Below, piece after piece: positions 8,695-18,265 of a DNA stretch of 64,000 nt. The notes beneath the pieces are model-generated. The model ran no database searches. It was not told where the DNA came from and worked only from the letters and a program-made list of their open reading frames with translations. Location of the stretch: the NCBI RefSeq assembly GCF_011058215.1, contig NZ_JAALFG010000001.1, forward strand, positions 687,001 to 751,000. Direction: 5' to 3'. This DNA is from Devosia aurantiaca. Lineage in GTDB: Bacteria; Pseudomonadota; Alphaproteobacteria; Rhizobiales; Devosiaceae. Numbering within the stretch: the first letter of the stretch is position 1; each line of letters begins with the position of its first letter. The translations under genes were made by a program, and so were the position numbers.

Positions 8695-9795
8695 TCAGCC
8701 TGCGATCGCGGCCTCGATGGCCTCAAGATGCTCGGTGAAGGTTTCGTCCGCTGGATCGAGCTCGATCGCCTTCTTGATCACGGGAAGCGCTTCCTTGCTG
8801 CGCCCATCCTTGTGCAACACCCAGGCCAGCGTATCGTGATAGGTCGCCTTGTCCGGCTCGGCGGCGACGGCGGCGCGGGACAGCGCCTCGGCATCCTTGA
8901 GGTCATCGCCCTCGGTCGCAAACATCCAGGCCAGGTTGTTTTGCGCGCTGGCGACATCGGCGGGTTGGCCCTCGCTGATGGCCTTGCGGAAATAGTCCTC
9001 GGCTTTCGCGAGGTCCCGTTCGACCCCGGTGCCCTGGATATAGTGCTGCGCCAGGTTGTTGGAGGCCAGCGCCATGCCCTGGTCCGACGCCAGGGCGTAA
9101 AGGCGGACGGCTTCCTCGGGGTCTTTTGCGAGCCCGCCCCGACCATTTTCGTAATAAGTCGCCAGATTATTCTGCGCGAAGTCGATGCCCGCATCGGCCG
9201 CGATCTGGTAGAGGCGCACGGCTTCGACGTCATCCTGCGCAACGCCCCAGCCATTTTCGGTGAGCCACCCCAGCGAAGCCGTCGCCCAATCCGAGCCATC
9301 CTCGGAAGCCTGTCGGTAAAGCTCAGCCGCGCGGGCATAATCCTGCTTCACGCCGTTGCCAGTCTCGTAGAGCTTGCCCATGCCTTCGATGGCAATGCGC
9401 ACGCCGCCCTCAAGCGCCGGCTGATAGAGTTCTGCCGCACGCTCGTAGTCGATGTCGACGCCAAGGCCAAATTCATAGAGCTGCCCCAGCGCTGCCCGTG
9501 CCTTGAGGCTGCCACCATCCATGGCGGCGGTATAGTGGATATGGGCTTTTTCGTAGTCTTCCGCAGCGTCATAGGCGCGCGCGAGGCCATATCGGAAGTC
9601 GATATTGTCCGGTTCCGCCTTGGCCGCATCGAGACAGGCTTCGATGGCGCCGATCGGTTCGATATCGTCGAACTCGACGCCTTCCCCGACGCGCTCAGAG
9701 CAGAGCTCGGCCGCCGACTGCTCCTGTGCCAAGGCAGGCACCGACATGGCTCCAACAACAAATGTCGCTGCAAGCATCGTGCGCACAAACGTCAT
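8695..9795 (-). CDS. Secreted SEL1-repeat protein
   Basis: Protein of 366 residues with a signal peptide (MTFVRTMLAATFVVGAMSVP, cleavage after ALA). Many SEL1-like units of about 36 residues follow (YGLARAYDAAEDYEKAHIHY, LGQLYEFGLGVDIDYERAAE, NNLAQHYIQGTGVERDLAKA), with TPR-like helices at the C-terminus. Such solenoids bind proteins, often in the periplasm. It is the first gene of a three-gene operon with the DUF2235-LysM hydrolase and the membrane TPR protein, so it could be an inhibitor or adaptor for the hydrolase. Confidence 0.9.
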   Translation of the reverse strand: MTFVRTMLAATFVVGAMSVPALAQEQSAAELCSERVGEGVEFDDIEPIGAIEACLDAAKAEPDNIDFRYGLARAYDAAEDYEKAHIHYTAAMDGGSLKARAALGQLYEFGLGVDIDYERAAELYQPALEGGVRIAIEGMGKLYETGNGVKQDYARAAELYRQASEDGSDWATASLGWLTENGWGVAQDDVEAVRLYQIAADAGIDFAQNNLATYYENGRGGLAKDPEEAVRLYALASDQGMALASNNLAQHYIQGTGVERDLAKAEDYFRKAISEGQPADVASAQNNLAWMFATEGDDLKDAEALSRAAVAAEPDKATYHDTLAWVLHKDGRSKEALPVIKKAIELDPADETFTEHLEAIEAAIAG

Positions 9796-9896
9796 CGCTT
9801 CTTCCCCGGGGAGCATAAAGCTCCGCCTTGACTTAAACGCGCCCGGTTTTACTTGGCAAGCGGCCTAAAGGGGTAGTCGATGCGAAATTGATCGTT

Positions 9897-11203
9897 CTAC
9901 TGGCCGATCAGGCGTTGGCGAATGGCGGTGCTGATATTGTCGAAGAGAAAAACGACGAGGAGGATCAGTAGCACCATATAGGCGACCTTATCCCAATCGG
10001 AATTTGTGCCCATGGCTTCGAGCAACTTGAGGCCGATGCCGCCGGCCCCCACCGCGCCGATCACCGTGGCCGAGCGGGTGTTGGATTCCCAGAAGTAGAG
10101 CGATTGCGAGACAAAGACCGGCAGCACCTGCGGCACGACGCCGAAGCGGTTGACGGCCATGGGGCTTGCGCCCACCGATTTCATGCCCTCGCGCTGCTTG
10201 TCGTCGACATTTTCGAGCGCCTCGGCATAGACCTTTCCGAGCGCGCCGGTATCGGTAAAGAAGATTGCGGCAATGCCAGGGATCGGGCCGGGGCCGAAGC
10301 CGCGGGTGAAGAACAGCGCCCAGATCAGCATGTCGACCGAGCGGATGACGTCGAAGAAGCGCTTCATCAGCCAGTTGGCGGCGCGGTTGGGGGTGATGGT
10401 GCGCGCGGCAAAAACGCGAGCGGGAAGGCAAAGAGCGTCGCCAGCAGCGTGCCGACGAAAGCCATGACCAGCGTCTGCATCAGCTTGGTGAGGATGTCGC
10501 CATGCTGCCAGGCCTTGTTGCCCAGCCATTCCTTGAGCACGAGCGGGCCTTGGCCAGTGGCGATCAGGCCGATCGTGTCGAAGAGGTCGTTGCCCCACAG
10601 CGGCGAGGTCGGGTCGTAAAGAAAATTGGCCCAGCCAAAAAAGCGGCGCTGCACATAGACTTGGTTGTCGCGGATCTCGGCCTGGCCTGCAAAGCCATAG
10701 TCGACCAGTACCTTGCTGCCATCCTGGACGATCTGGGGCGGCGTATTTTCCGGCGCCAGCGCCGCATCGGCCGTGATGGTAACGGGGTAAACCTCACCGC
10801 CTAAATAGACGTCGACCTGACTCGTGGTGATATCCAGCCGGTCGGCGTCGCTGCCGAAGCTGGCCGTCAGGCCATTGTCGTTAGGCACCAGCCAGTCGAT
10901 GGCGTGATCGGTCGGATATTGCCCGCGGCTCGACCATTGCGGGGTGATGGTGCCGTCCTCGCCAAAGCGCAAGCGAGGGGTGGCGCGCCAGCTATACCAG
11001 TCCTGGACGTAGATCGCAGCGCGATCCCATTTGCCGTTTTGGAGCGCCGGGCCGACATTGAAGAAGAACCAGCAAAATACGAGGTAGAGCACTGCCGTTC
11101 CGACGCCGAGCGCAAGGCCGTGGCGCTTGACGAAGCTGGTTTGGAAGACCTCGGGGTATTTCCGGAGGAGGCGGCTGCGTTCGGCTTGGCTGATCGTGCT
11201 CAT
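9897..11203 (-). CDS. phnE: Phosphonate ABC transporter permease PhnE2 (frameshifted)
   Basis: Second permease of the phosphonate importer, about 435 residues when a frame break at the A-run 10410-10414 is repaired (LFAFPLAF joined to AARTITPNRAANW). After membrane helix 1 (ALGVGTAVLYLVFCWFFFNV) there is a soluble insertion of roughly 150 residues, then the normal permease core with the ATPase-contact loop EALENVDDKQREGMKSVGA and IGAVGAGGIGLKLLEAMG. Its ATG overlaps the phnE1 stop by one base. The large extra-membrane insertion distinguishes it from the phnE1 product. Confidence 0.88.
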
Positions 11204-12173
11204 CAAACGCTGGCCTTTCCGAGATTAAAGCTCACATCGCCCACGAGCTTGCGCCGCAGCGCGCCCGACATCTGGTCGATGGCGATGATGGTGACGAGCA
11301 GGAGAATGATGATGGCGTAGGTCTGGGCGGCATAGTCGCGGCCGATGGAGAGACGGAACACTTCGCCGATGCCGCCGCCGCCCACGGCGCCGATAATGGT
11401 GGAGGCGCGCACGTTCACTTCGAGCCGCAGGAGGCCATAGGACACGAAATTGGGCAGCACCTGCGGCACGATGGCATAGCGCACCCGCTCGGCCCAGCTG
11501 GCGCCGACAGACTTGAGGCCTTCGTCCGGCTTCATGTCGGAATTTTCGACCACTTCGAAGAAGAGTTTTCCCAAGGCGCCGATAGTGTGCAGCGAGACGG
11601 CGACGATGGCTGCGATCGGTCCGATCGAGAGCACCGCCGTTAGCAGCCCGGCGATGACGATCTCTGGAAAAGCGCGCAAAACTTCCATGATGCGGCGCAC
11701 GAACCAGCGCACGGCGCCTGCGCCGACGAGGTTGGTGGCGGCGAAAAAGCAGAGGAAAAAGGCGATGGTGCCGCCGATCAGCGTCGAGACGACGGCGATA
11801 TTGACCGTGACGATCAGCTGATAAATGAAGTTGGGGATGTAGAGGCTGTCGGTGAGATACACGCGGCTGGACGTATAGTCATACTTCGCCGAGCCGTCGA
11901 AATAGGGAGACTCCAGGGCAAACATGGCGCGAAAGATCTCGAGCGGATCGCGCGGCACGAAGTTCTTGATGAAGTCGAACATATAGGGGAGGCGTTCGAT
12001 GAACTTGCCCGAATTGGCGGCATTGGCATAGTTCATGGCCAGCGCCAGAGCGACCAGCACGCCCACGACCCCGATGATCGTATAGACCCGCCGCGTCATC
12101 ACCTGGCTGCGATAATGGCGCAGCAGCGTTTCGCCGGCTGGCGAGAGCGAGGGGGCAGGGCGATGTCGGTCAT
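11203..12173 (-). CDS. phnE: Phosphonate ABC transporter permease PhnE1 (N-terminal frameshift)
   Basis: Permease with the PhnE core: LRAFPEIVIAGLLTAVLSIG, the EAA loop VVENSDMKPDEGLKSVGAS and IIGAVGGGGIGEVFRLSIG. As read, the frame opens at an internal ATG at 12102. Adding one G to the run at 12151-12155 extends it to the ATG at 12173 with a normal cytosolic tail (MTDIALPPSLSPAGETLLRH), about 323 residues, and an AGG ribosome site. I therefore place the start at 12173. It partners PhnE2, PhnC (ATPase) and PhnD (binding protein). Confidence 0.88.
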
Positions 12174-12207
12174 GATTTGCCTAATTCCCTATAGGCCACG
12201 AAACTGT

Positions 12208-12307
12208 GGCTCCCCTCCCCTTGAGGGGAGGGGTTGGGGGCGGGGGTCCATCAGTGACGAACCGCACCACCCCCACCCTCATTCCCTCCCCTCAAGGGGG
12301 AGGGAGG
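12208..12307. repeat. 100-bp dispersed palindromic element, copy A
   Basis: Two palindromes, CTCCCCTTGAGGGGAGG near the left end and CCCTCCCCTCAAGGGGGAGGG at the right end, flank a middle containing GGGGGTCCATCAGTG and CACCACCCCCACCC. The reverse complement of 59022-59121 matches almost base for base over the whole length. It lies between phnD and phnE1 and may reduce expression of the permeases relative to PhnD. Confidence 0.85.
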
Positions 12308-12328
12308 CGATGGAACCGCGCTGCCTGC

Positions 12329-13231
12329 TTAGCTGCCGATCACCGAGCGGCGGGCATCGATGATGGTCTGGTACATGGTCTGGTCGGCATCGACGAAGTT
12401 GGTGTAGCCGCCGGCGGTGAAGGCGTCGAAGCACTCGAAATCGGCTTCCGGCAGGCCCTTGAAGAAGGCGGTGACCTTTTCCTTCATGTCGGCGGGCAGC
12501 TTGTTGGAAACCATCAGCGGGCCGTTCGGGATTATCGGGCTCTGCCAGACTTCGACGAGGTCATCCATGTCGAGGAGGCCCTTGTCGACCATGATGCGAA
12601 GATTGCCGGAAGTGTAGCCTTCCGAAAATTCGCCCTGGCCCGAACCAAAGGTCGTGCCCACGTCGAACTGGCCGTCGAGAACGCCGAGGACGAGGTTTTC
12701 ATGGCCGCCGCCGAAGCCGGTTTCGGCGTAGAACTCGTCGATCGGCTTGCCCAATTCGGTGGGAAGCGCAACCGAGGGGATCAAATAGCCCGAGGTGGAG
12801 TCCGGATCGGCAAAGCCGAGCGTCTTGCCTTCGGTGGAAGGGAGATCGGTGATGCCCGAGTCGGCACGGGCGACCATGATCGTGTGGTAGCCGGTCGAGC
12901 CGTCTTCCTGCTGGGTGGTCAGCACGGGGTCGACGGCGTTTTCGTCCTGGAGGTAGATCGCGGCATAGGACGATGCGCCCATGATGGCGATGTCGATGGT
13001 GCCGCCGAGAAGGCCCTGGATCACGCCGTTATAGTCGGGCGAGGGGAAGAACTGGACTTCCGAAACGCCGGTCGCGGCCTTGAGCGGCTCGGCGACGCAT
13101 TCGGAACGGCGCAGCTGGTCGGCTTCGTTTTCGCCGCCATCAAGGCCGATGCGGAGCACGGATACGTCCTGCGCGAAGGCAGCGGAAGACATCGACAGGG
13201 CCACGGAGGCCAGAAGCAGAGTGCGGATCAC
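12329..13231 (-). CDS. phnD: Phosphonate ABC transporter substrate-binding protein PhnD
   Basis: Periplasmic protein of 300 residues with a signal peptide cleaved after SAAFA. Typical PhnD signatures are [48 protein letters not shown], and [14 protein letters not shown]. It captures phosphonates for PhnCE. Its ATG overlaps the end of phnC by four bases. Confidence 0.96.
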   Translation of the reverse strand: MIRTLLLASVALSMSSAAFAQDVSVLRIGLDGGENEADQLRRSECVAEPLKAATGVSEVQFFPSPDYNGVIQGLLGGTIDIAIMGASSYAAIYLQDENAVDPVLTTQQEDGSTGYHTIMVARADSGITDLPSTEGKTLGFADPDSTSGYLIPSVALPTELGKPIDEFYAETGFGGGHENLVLGVLDGQFDVGTTFGSGQGEFSEGYTSGNLRIMVDKGLLDMDDLVEVWQSPIIPNGPLMVSNKLPADMKEKVTAFFKGLPEADFECFDAFTAGGYTNFVDADQTMYQTIIDARRSVIGS

Positions 13232-14103
13232 GGAGGATCTCCTTTGGTGACGCGAAGGGTCCGGTTCTGTGCCGGATCAGGAGCCTGCTGGGCGTTGGTG
13301 GGGGTGCGCGGCAGGAATTGGACGGGCGCGATGGCGGTCGAGGTCATGGCCTCCGAAAAGGCCTCCTTCAAACCGTCGGCGCCATAGATGGAGCGCGCCA
13401 CATAGGTGGTGAGCTCGCCGGGCGTGCCGTCGAAAACCACCTTGCCCTGCGCCATGCCGATGATGCGCTCGCAGTAAGCGCGCGCCGTATCAAGCGTATG
13501 GAGGTTGGTGATGACGGTGATGCCCTCGGCATTGATGTCGCGGAGGCTGTCCATGACGATCTGCGCATTGCGCGGATCGAGCGAGGCGATGGGCTCGTCG
13601 GCAAGGATCATCTTGGGCTGCTGCATCAAGGCGCGGGCGATGGCGACGCGCTGCTGCTGACCGCCGGAAAGGGTCTGCGCCCATTGCATCGCGGTCGGCG
13701 CGATATCGAGACGCTCGAGTGCCTTGAGCGCTTCGAGCTGCTCGTCGGCGGAAAAGACCTGGAGGAGGTTCAGCAGCGGATTGCGGCCATTGAGGCGGCC
13801 CAGCATGACATTGGTAATGACGTCGAGGCGCGGCACGAGGTTGAACTGCTGAAAGATCATCGCGCAGTCGCGCTGCCAGTTTCGCAGGGCCTGGCCCTTG
13901 AGGGCGCTGACCTTGGAGCCGTCGAACTCGATATAGCCCGAAGACACGTCGTTGAGCCGGTTGATCATGCGCAGAAGCGTCGACTTGCCGGCGCCGGAGC
14001 GGCCGATGATGCCGACCATCTGGCCCTGCGGGATGTCGAGCGTCACATCGTTGACGGCGATCTTGTCACCGAACCGTCGTGTCACGTGCGAAATCTTGAG
14101 CAT
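13228..14103 (-). CDS. phnC: Phosphonate ABC transporter ATP-binding protein PhnC
   Basis: ABC ATPase of 291 residues: Walker [11 protein letters not shown]-loop [13 protein letters not shown], signature [15 protein letters not shown], Walker B MILADEP. A C-terminal tail of about 30 residues (rich in Pro/Thr/Gln) extends beyond the usual PhnC length and has no evident function. It begins a second transcription unit phnCDE1E2 preceded by a PHO box. Confidence 0.96.
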   Translation of the reverse strand: MLKISHVTRRFGDKIAVNDVTLDIPQGQMVGIIGRSGAGKSTLLRMINRLNDVSSGYIEFDGSKVSALKGQALRNWQRDCAMIFQQFNLVPRLDVITNVMLGRLNGRNPLLNLLQVFSADEQLEALKALERLDIAPTAMQWAQTLSGGQQQRVAIARALMQQPKMILADEPIASLDPRNAQIVMDSLRDINAEGITVITNLHTLDTARAYCERIIGMAQGKVVFDGTPGELTTYVARSIYGADGLKEAFSEAMTSTAIAPVQFLPRTPTNAQQAPDPAQNRTLRVTKGDPP

Positions 14104-14170
14104 CAGGGTCGCCCCGCCTTATTGGTGGGAGTGACCTATGGGGATCACGCAACGGTCCGATTACGAAGCA

Positions 14171-14188
14171 GTGACGGTTCCATGACAT
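14171..14188 (-). promoter_or_regulatory. PHO box (PhoB site) upstream of phnC
   Basis: Minus strand ATGTCAT-GGAA-CCGTCAC: two 7-bp direct repeats separated by four bases, as in the PhoB consensus CTGTCAT-N4-CTGTCAT. It lies about 70 bp upstream of the phnC ATG. A further TTGTCAC half-site appears at 14213-14219. Confidence 0.7.
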
Positions 14189-14236
14189 TGCACAGCGCGT
14201 GTGCGGTCGGTTGTCACAGAAGGGGGTGCCTACCCG

Positions 14237-14851
14237 CTACTCGTACTTTTCCAGAAATGCCTCGATCCCCAACGACCGGAAATCCGGCAGCGCCAGGCGC
14301 AGCTTGTCGTGGGTCCAGTCCCACCACGCCAGCCGGTCGAGCCGGCTCGTGATGTCATCGGAAAAGCGCTGCTTGATGGTTCGGGCCGGGACGCCCACGG
14401 CGATGGCGAAGTCGGCGACATCCTTGGTCACGACGGCATTGGAGCCGATGATCGCGCCATTGCCGATGCGGACGCCAGGCATGACCACGGCGCCATGACC
14501 GATCCAGGTGTCGTGTCCGATGGTGATGCCGTTGCCGGCACGCCAATCGAAAAACTCCTGGTCGTCCTCGGCGTCTTCAAAATACCAGGCGGAGCGGTAG
14601 GTGAAGTGATGGAGCGAAGCGCGTTCCATCGGGTGCATCGAGGCATAGATGCGGACGTGGCTCGCGATATTGGCGAACTTGCCGATCCGGGCATAGGCGA
14701 TCTGCGTGTTCTCGACGCAATAGGAATAGTCGCCGATGCTGGACTTGGACACGGTCGAGCCCTCGCCGATCTCGGTATAGCGGCCGAGCGTGGAGTCGAT
14801 CACCGTTGCGGTCGGGTGAACCAGCGGCTGTTTGGAAAGACGCGTGCTCAT
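14237..14851 (-). CDS. Phosphonate-cluster hexapeptide-repeat acyltransferase
   Basis: Protein of 204 residues with a left-handed beta-helix: hexapeptide runs HPTATVIDSTLGRYTEIGEG and ITIGHDTWIGHGAVVMPGVR, then IGNGAIIGSNAVVTKDV, with the CAT-like IYASMHPMERASLHH loop. This is the 'phosphonate metabolism protein, transferase hexapeptide repeat family' seen in rhizobial phn clusters. Acyl acceptor unknown; N-acetylation of an aminoalkylphosphonate, as done by unrelated PhnO, is a reasonable guess. Its ATG overlaps phnL by four bases, so it belongs to the phnG-L operon. Confidence 0.88.
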   Translation of the reverse strand: MSTRLSKQPLVHPTATVIDSTLGRYTEIGEGSTVSKSSIGDYSYCVENTQIAYARIGKFANIASHVRIYASMHPMERASLHHFTYRSAWYFEDAEDDQEFFDWRAGNGITIGHDTWIGHGAVVMPGVRIGNGAIIGSNAVVTKDVADFAIAVGVPARTIKQRFSDDITSRLDRLAWWDWTHDKLRLALPDFRSLGIEAFLEKYE

Positions 14852-15537
14852 GCCGCCACCTTGGGGGCAAAGCCGGTGACGTCGATGATGCGGTCGGCGA
14901 CCTGGGTGCGGACATCCTCGTCGTGGAAGATGCCCAGCATGGCAACGCCTGCCGCTTTCTTTTCGGCGATCATTCCGACCACAACCTGGCGGTTGGCCGC
15001 GTCGAGCGAGGCGGTGGGTTCATCGAGCATCAGAATCGGATGGTGGGTGATAAAGCCGCGGGCGATGTTCACGCGTTGCTGTTCGCCACCCGAGAAGGTT
15101 GCCGGCGGCAGGGCCCAGAGGCGCTCCGGCAGGTTTAGTCGCGCGAGCAATTCGCCAGCCTTGGCCTGCGCTTCGGCCTTGTCGACGCCGCGGATCACCA
15201 GCGGCTCGGCCACCACATCGAGCGCCGACACGCGCGGCACCGCGCGCAAAAATTGCGACACATAGCCTATGGCGTCGCGGCGCAGGGTCAGGACGGTGCG
15301 TGGATCGGCACTGACGAGGTTGATGCCGTCGATCAGGACCGAACCGCTGTCGACGCCGTAATTGCCGTAGACCATCTTGAGGATCGAACTCTTACCCGCC
15401 CCGGAAGGCCCGCCGAGCACGACGCATTCGCCCGCCTCGATGGCAAAGCTGACGTTTTCCACCACCGGCAGCACCACGCCGCCGCGCAGGTGCATGGTGA
15501 AACTCTTGCGCAAATCGCGCACCTGAAGGGCTGTCAT
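14848..15537 (-). CDS. phnL: C-P lyase system protein PhnL
   Basis: ABC-type ATPase-like subunit: Walker A GGPSGAGKSS, signature FSGGEQQRVNIARGF, Walker B ILMLDEPTASLD, with the PhnL-specific VSQFLRAVPRVSALDVVAEP. I start at the ATG 15537 with an AGGTG ribosome site; a GTG at 15543 overlapping the phnK stop is the alternative. PhnL acts with PhnG, PhnH, PhnI in forming ribose-1-phosphonate triphosphate rather than in transport. Confidence 0.94.
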   Translation of the reverse strand: MTALQVRDLRKSFTMHLRGGVVLPVVENVSFAIEAGECVVLGGPSGAGKSSILKMVYGNYGVDSGSVLIDGINLVSADPRTVLTLRRDAIGYVSQFLRAVPRVSALDVVAEPLVIRGVDKAEAQAKAGELLARLNLPERLWALPPATFSGGEQQRVNIARGFITHHPILMLDEPTASLDAANRQVVVGMIAEKKAAGVAMLGIFHDEDVRTQVADRIIDVTGFAPKVAA

Positions 15538-15539
15538 CG

Positions 15540-16314
15540 TCACACCTGCAAAATCGAGGAGACCAGAAGCTGGGTATAGGGTTCGCGCGGATCGTCGAGC
15601 ACGCGGTCGGTCAGGCCCGCTTCGATCACGCGACCGCCTTTCATCACCATCATGCGGTGGCTGAGGAGCCGGGCGACGGCGAGGTCGTGGGTGACGACGA
15701 TGGCGGCAAGGCCCAGTTCACCGACGAGCTGACGCAGGAGATCGAGGAGCCGCGCCTGCACCGAAACGTCGAGCCCCCGTGGGCTCGTCCATGAAGACCA
15801 GCCGCGGGCCGGTGACGAGATTGCGCGCGATCTGCAGCCGCTGCCGCATGCCGCCTGAAAAGGAGCGCGGCTGATCGTCGATGCGGTCGGCCGCAATTTC
15901 GACGCGGCCGAGCCAGTCGAGCGCGGTGTCGCGGATGCGGCCATAGTGCCGATCGCCCACTGCCATCAACCGCTCGCCGACATTGGCACCGGCCGAAACG
16001 GTCATGCGCAACCCATCGGCCGGGTTTTGATGCACGAAGCCCCAGTCGGTGCGCGTCAGGAAGCGGCGCTCGGCTTCCGAGAGGTCGTAGATGTTGCGGA
16101 AATTGCCGTCCCGAATGCGGTAAAGCGCCTGGCCTGAACTCGGCTCGAGTTGCGCCGAGAGCGTGTTGAGCAGGGTTGTCTTGCCCGATCCCGATTCCCC
16201 GACAATGGCGAGGACTTCACCTGGCCAAAGTTCGAAGCTGACATCGGCGCAGCCGATACGCGTGCCGTAATTCTTGGCAAGGTTTTCGACGCGAAGAAGA
16301 GGCTGATCGCTCAT
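15540..16314 (-). CDS. phnK: C-P lyase ATPase subunit PhnK (frameshifted)
   Basis: ABC-like subunit that docks on the PhnGHIJ core. Walker A VGESGSGKTTLLN, RSFSGGMRQRLQIARNL and Walker B LVFMDEPTG are in the first frame. After the C-run at 15774-15778 the protein continues in another frame with GLDVSVQARLLDLLRQL and THDLAVARLLSHRMMVM, ending REPYTQLLVSSILQV exactly as E. coli PhnK does. The break follows DEPTG; two G lost from a run would restore DEPTGGLDVS. Repaired length about 258. ATGA overlap with phnJ. Confidence 0.92.
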
Positions 16315-17186
16315 TCTGCGGCCTCCCGCATTCCTTGGTCGCCGACATGCCCGGCTTGGCGCCGTTCTTCGCAGTGGTCGGTGTCGGAGCAGACGAACAT
16401 GTGCCCGCCCCGGTCATCGAGGATCACCTCATCGAGATAGACCCCTTCGGCGCCGCAAAGCGCGCAGGGCGCCTCGAAATGCTGGATTTCGAAGGGGTGG
16501 TCCTCGAAATCGAGACTGACCACGTCGGTGAAGGGCGGCACGGCATAGATGCGGTGTTCGCGGCCGGCGCCGAAGAGCTGCAGCGCTTGGGAGCGGTGCA
16601 TCTTGGGATTGTCGAATTTGGGTGTCGGCGAGGGGTCCATGACATAGCGCCCCTCGACCTTGACCGGATAGGCATAGGTCGTGGCGATGCGGCCATGGCG
16701 GGCAATGTCTTCGTAGAGTTTGACATGCATCAGGCCATATTCCTCGAGCGCGTGCATTTTGCGCGTCTCGGTTTCGCGCGGCTCGAGAAAGCGCAGCGGT
16801 TCGGGGATCGGCACCTGGTAGACGAGAATCTGGCCGGCTTCGAGCTTACGCTCGGGGATACGGTGACGGGTCTGGATGATGGTGGCGTCGGCCGTATGCG
16901 TCGTGGTTGCGACATTGGCGACCTTGGCGAAGAAGGCCCGGATCGAGACGGCGTTGGTGGTGTCGTCGGCCCCCTGGTCGATGACCTTGAGCACGTCGTT
17001 TTGCCCGATGATCGAAGCCGTCACCTGCACGCCGCCGGTGCCCCAGCCATAGGGCATGGGCATTTCGCGAGAGGAGAAGGGGACCTGGTAGCCGGGAATA
17101 GCCACGGCCTTGAGGATGGCGCGGCGGATCATCCGCTTGGTCTGTTCGTCGAGATAGGCGAAGTTGTAGCTGGCGACGCCGTTCAT
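16311..17186 (-). CDS. phnJ: Carbon-phosphorus lyase, radical SAM enzyme PhnJ
   Basis: Catalytic subunit of C-P lyase, 291 residues. It cleaves the C-P bond of ribose-1-phosphonate-5-phosphate to give an alkane and a cyclic phosphate. The family signatures YGWGTGGVQVTASIIG and TTTHTADATIIQTRHRIPE are present. The iron-sulfur/catalytic Cys set is near the C-terminus: CALCG, then CSDTDHC, consistent with three cluster ligands plus the active-site thiyl Cys. ATGA overlaps on both sides with phnI and phnK. Confidence 0.97.
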   Translation of the reverse strand: MNGVASYNFAYLDEQTKRMIRRAILKAVAIPGYQVPFSSREMPMPYGWGTGGVQVTASIIGQNDVLKVIDQGADDTTNAVSIRAFFAKVANVATTTHTADATIIQTRHRIPERKLEAGQILVYQVPIPEPLRFLEPRETETRKMHALEEYGLMHVKLYEDIARHGRIATTYAYPVKVEGRYVMDPSPTPKFDNPKMHRSQALQLFGAGREHRIYAVPPFTDVVSLDFEDHPFEIQHFEAPCALCGAEGVYLDEVILDDRGGHMFVCSDTDHCEERRQAGHVGDQGMREAAE

Positions 17187-18265
17187 TCCGCTGCCTCCTG
17201 GATGCCGTCGTGTTCGGCGCGCATGCGCCGGATGAGGTCGAGCTCGGCCTGGAAATCCACATAATGCGGAAGTTTAAGGTGCTCGACGAAGCCCGTGGCC
17301 TGAACGTTATCGGAGTGCGAGATGACGAATTCCTCGTCCTGCGCCGGCGCGACCACGTCTTCGCCGAACTCCTTTGCCCGCAGGGCCCGATCGACCAGCG
17401 ACATGGACATGGCCTTGCGCTCGGCCTGGCCGAACACCAGCCCGTAGCCGCGGGTGAACTGCGGCGGCACCTTGGCCGAACCCTTAAACTGGTTGACCAT
17501 CTGGCATTCGGTGACGCGGATGCGGCCGAGGCTGACGGCAAAACCGAGTTCTGTAATGTCGAACTCGACATCCACCTCGCCGATGCGGATTTCGCCGACA
17601 AAGGGATGGGTGCGGCCATAGCCGCGCTGGGTGGAATAGCCCAGCGCGAGCAAGAACCCTTCGTCGCCACGGGCAAGGGCCTGCAGCCGCAGGTCACGAT
17701 CGAGCGGAAAGTCGAGCGGCTCGCGCGTCAGGTCGCCGACCGGGCGATGCGGGTCGGTCTCGCCATCGGGCTCCATCAGCCCCTGCCGGCCGAGAAGGTC
17801 GGTAACGCGCAGCGCCTGTACGGCATCGGCTTCGCGCAGCACCGGCGCCTCGGCATCTTCACCGACAATGCTCGGATCCAGCAGGCGGTGGGTGTAGTCG
17901 AAGGTCGGCCCCAGCATTTGTCCGCTGGGCAGGTCCTTGAAGGTTGCCGAGACGCGGCGCTCGATCCGCATCGTGCCGGTATCGATGGGTTCGGAATAGC
18001 CGAAGCGCGGCAGCGTGGTGCGGTAGGCGCGGACGAGAAAGATGGCCTCGATCAGGTCGCCGCGCGCCTGGAGGATGGCGAGCGCCGCCAGCTCCCGATC
18101 ATAGAGCGAGCCCTCGCCCATGGCGCGATCGACGGCGAGGCCGAGCTGCTCGACGATCTGGTCGAGCCGCAGCGCCGGCACCGAGCGGTCGCCGCGGCGA
18201 CGGTCGGCCAGGAGACGATGGGCATTGGCAATGGCGGCTTCACCGCCCTTTACGGCAACATACAT
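17183..18265 (-). CDS. phnI: C-P lyase core subunit PhnI
   Basis: Core subunit of 360 residues; in E. coli it has nucleosidase activity and with PhnGHL attaches phosphonate to ribose. It begins MYVAVKGGEAAIANAHRLL and carries RRGDRSVPALRLDQIVEQLG and GYSEPIDTGTMRIERRVSAT. The C-terminal LKLPHYVDFQAELDLIRRMR matches the family. Start overlaps phnH stop by one base (TAATG). Confidence 0.97.
   Translation of the reverse strand: MYVAVKGGEAAIANAHRLLADRRRGDRSVPALRLDQIVEQLGLAVDRAMGEGSLYDRELAALAILQARGDLIEAIFLVRAYRTTLPRFGYSEPIDTGTMRIERRVSATFKDLPSGQMLGPTFDYTHRLLDPSIVGEDAEAPVLREADAVQALRVTDLLGRQGLMEPDGETDPHRPVGDLTREPLDFPLDRDLRLQALARGDEGFLLALGYSTQRGYGRTHPFVGEIRIGEVDVEFDITELGFAVSLGRIRVTECQMVNQFKGSAKVPPQFTRGYGLVFGQAERKAMSMSLVDRALRAKEFGEDVVAPAQDEEFVISHSDNVQATGFVEHLKLPHYVDFQAELDLIRRMRAEHDGIQEAAE

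Noticed and set aside
12206-13387. 393-residue open frame antisense to phnD
   Set aside because: It begins inside the palindromic repeat and mirrors phnD; composition and lack of a domain mark it as a shadow.
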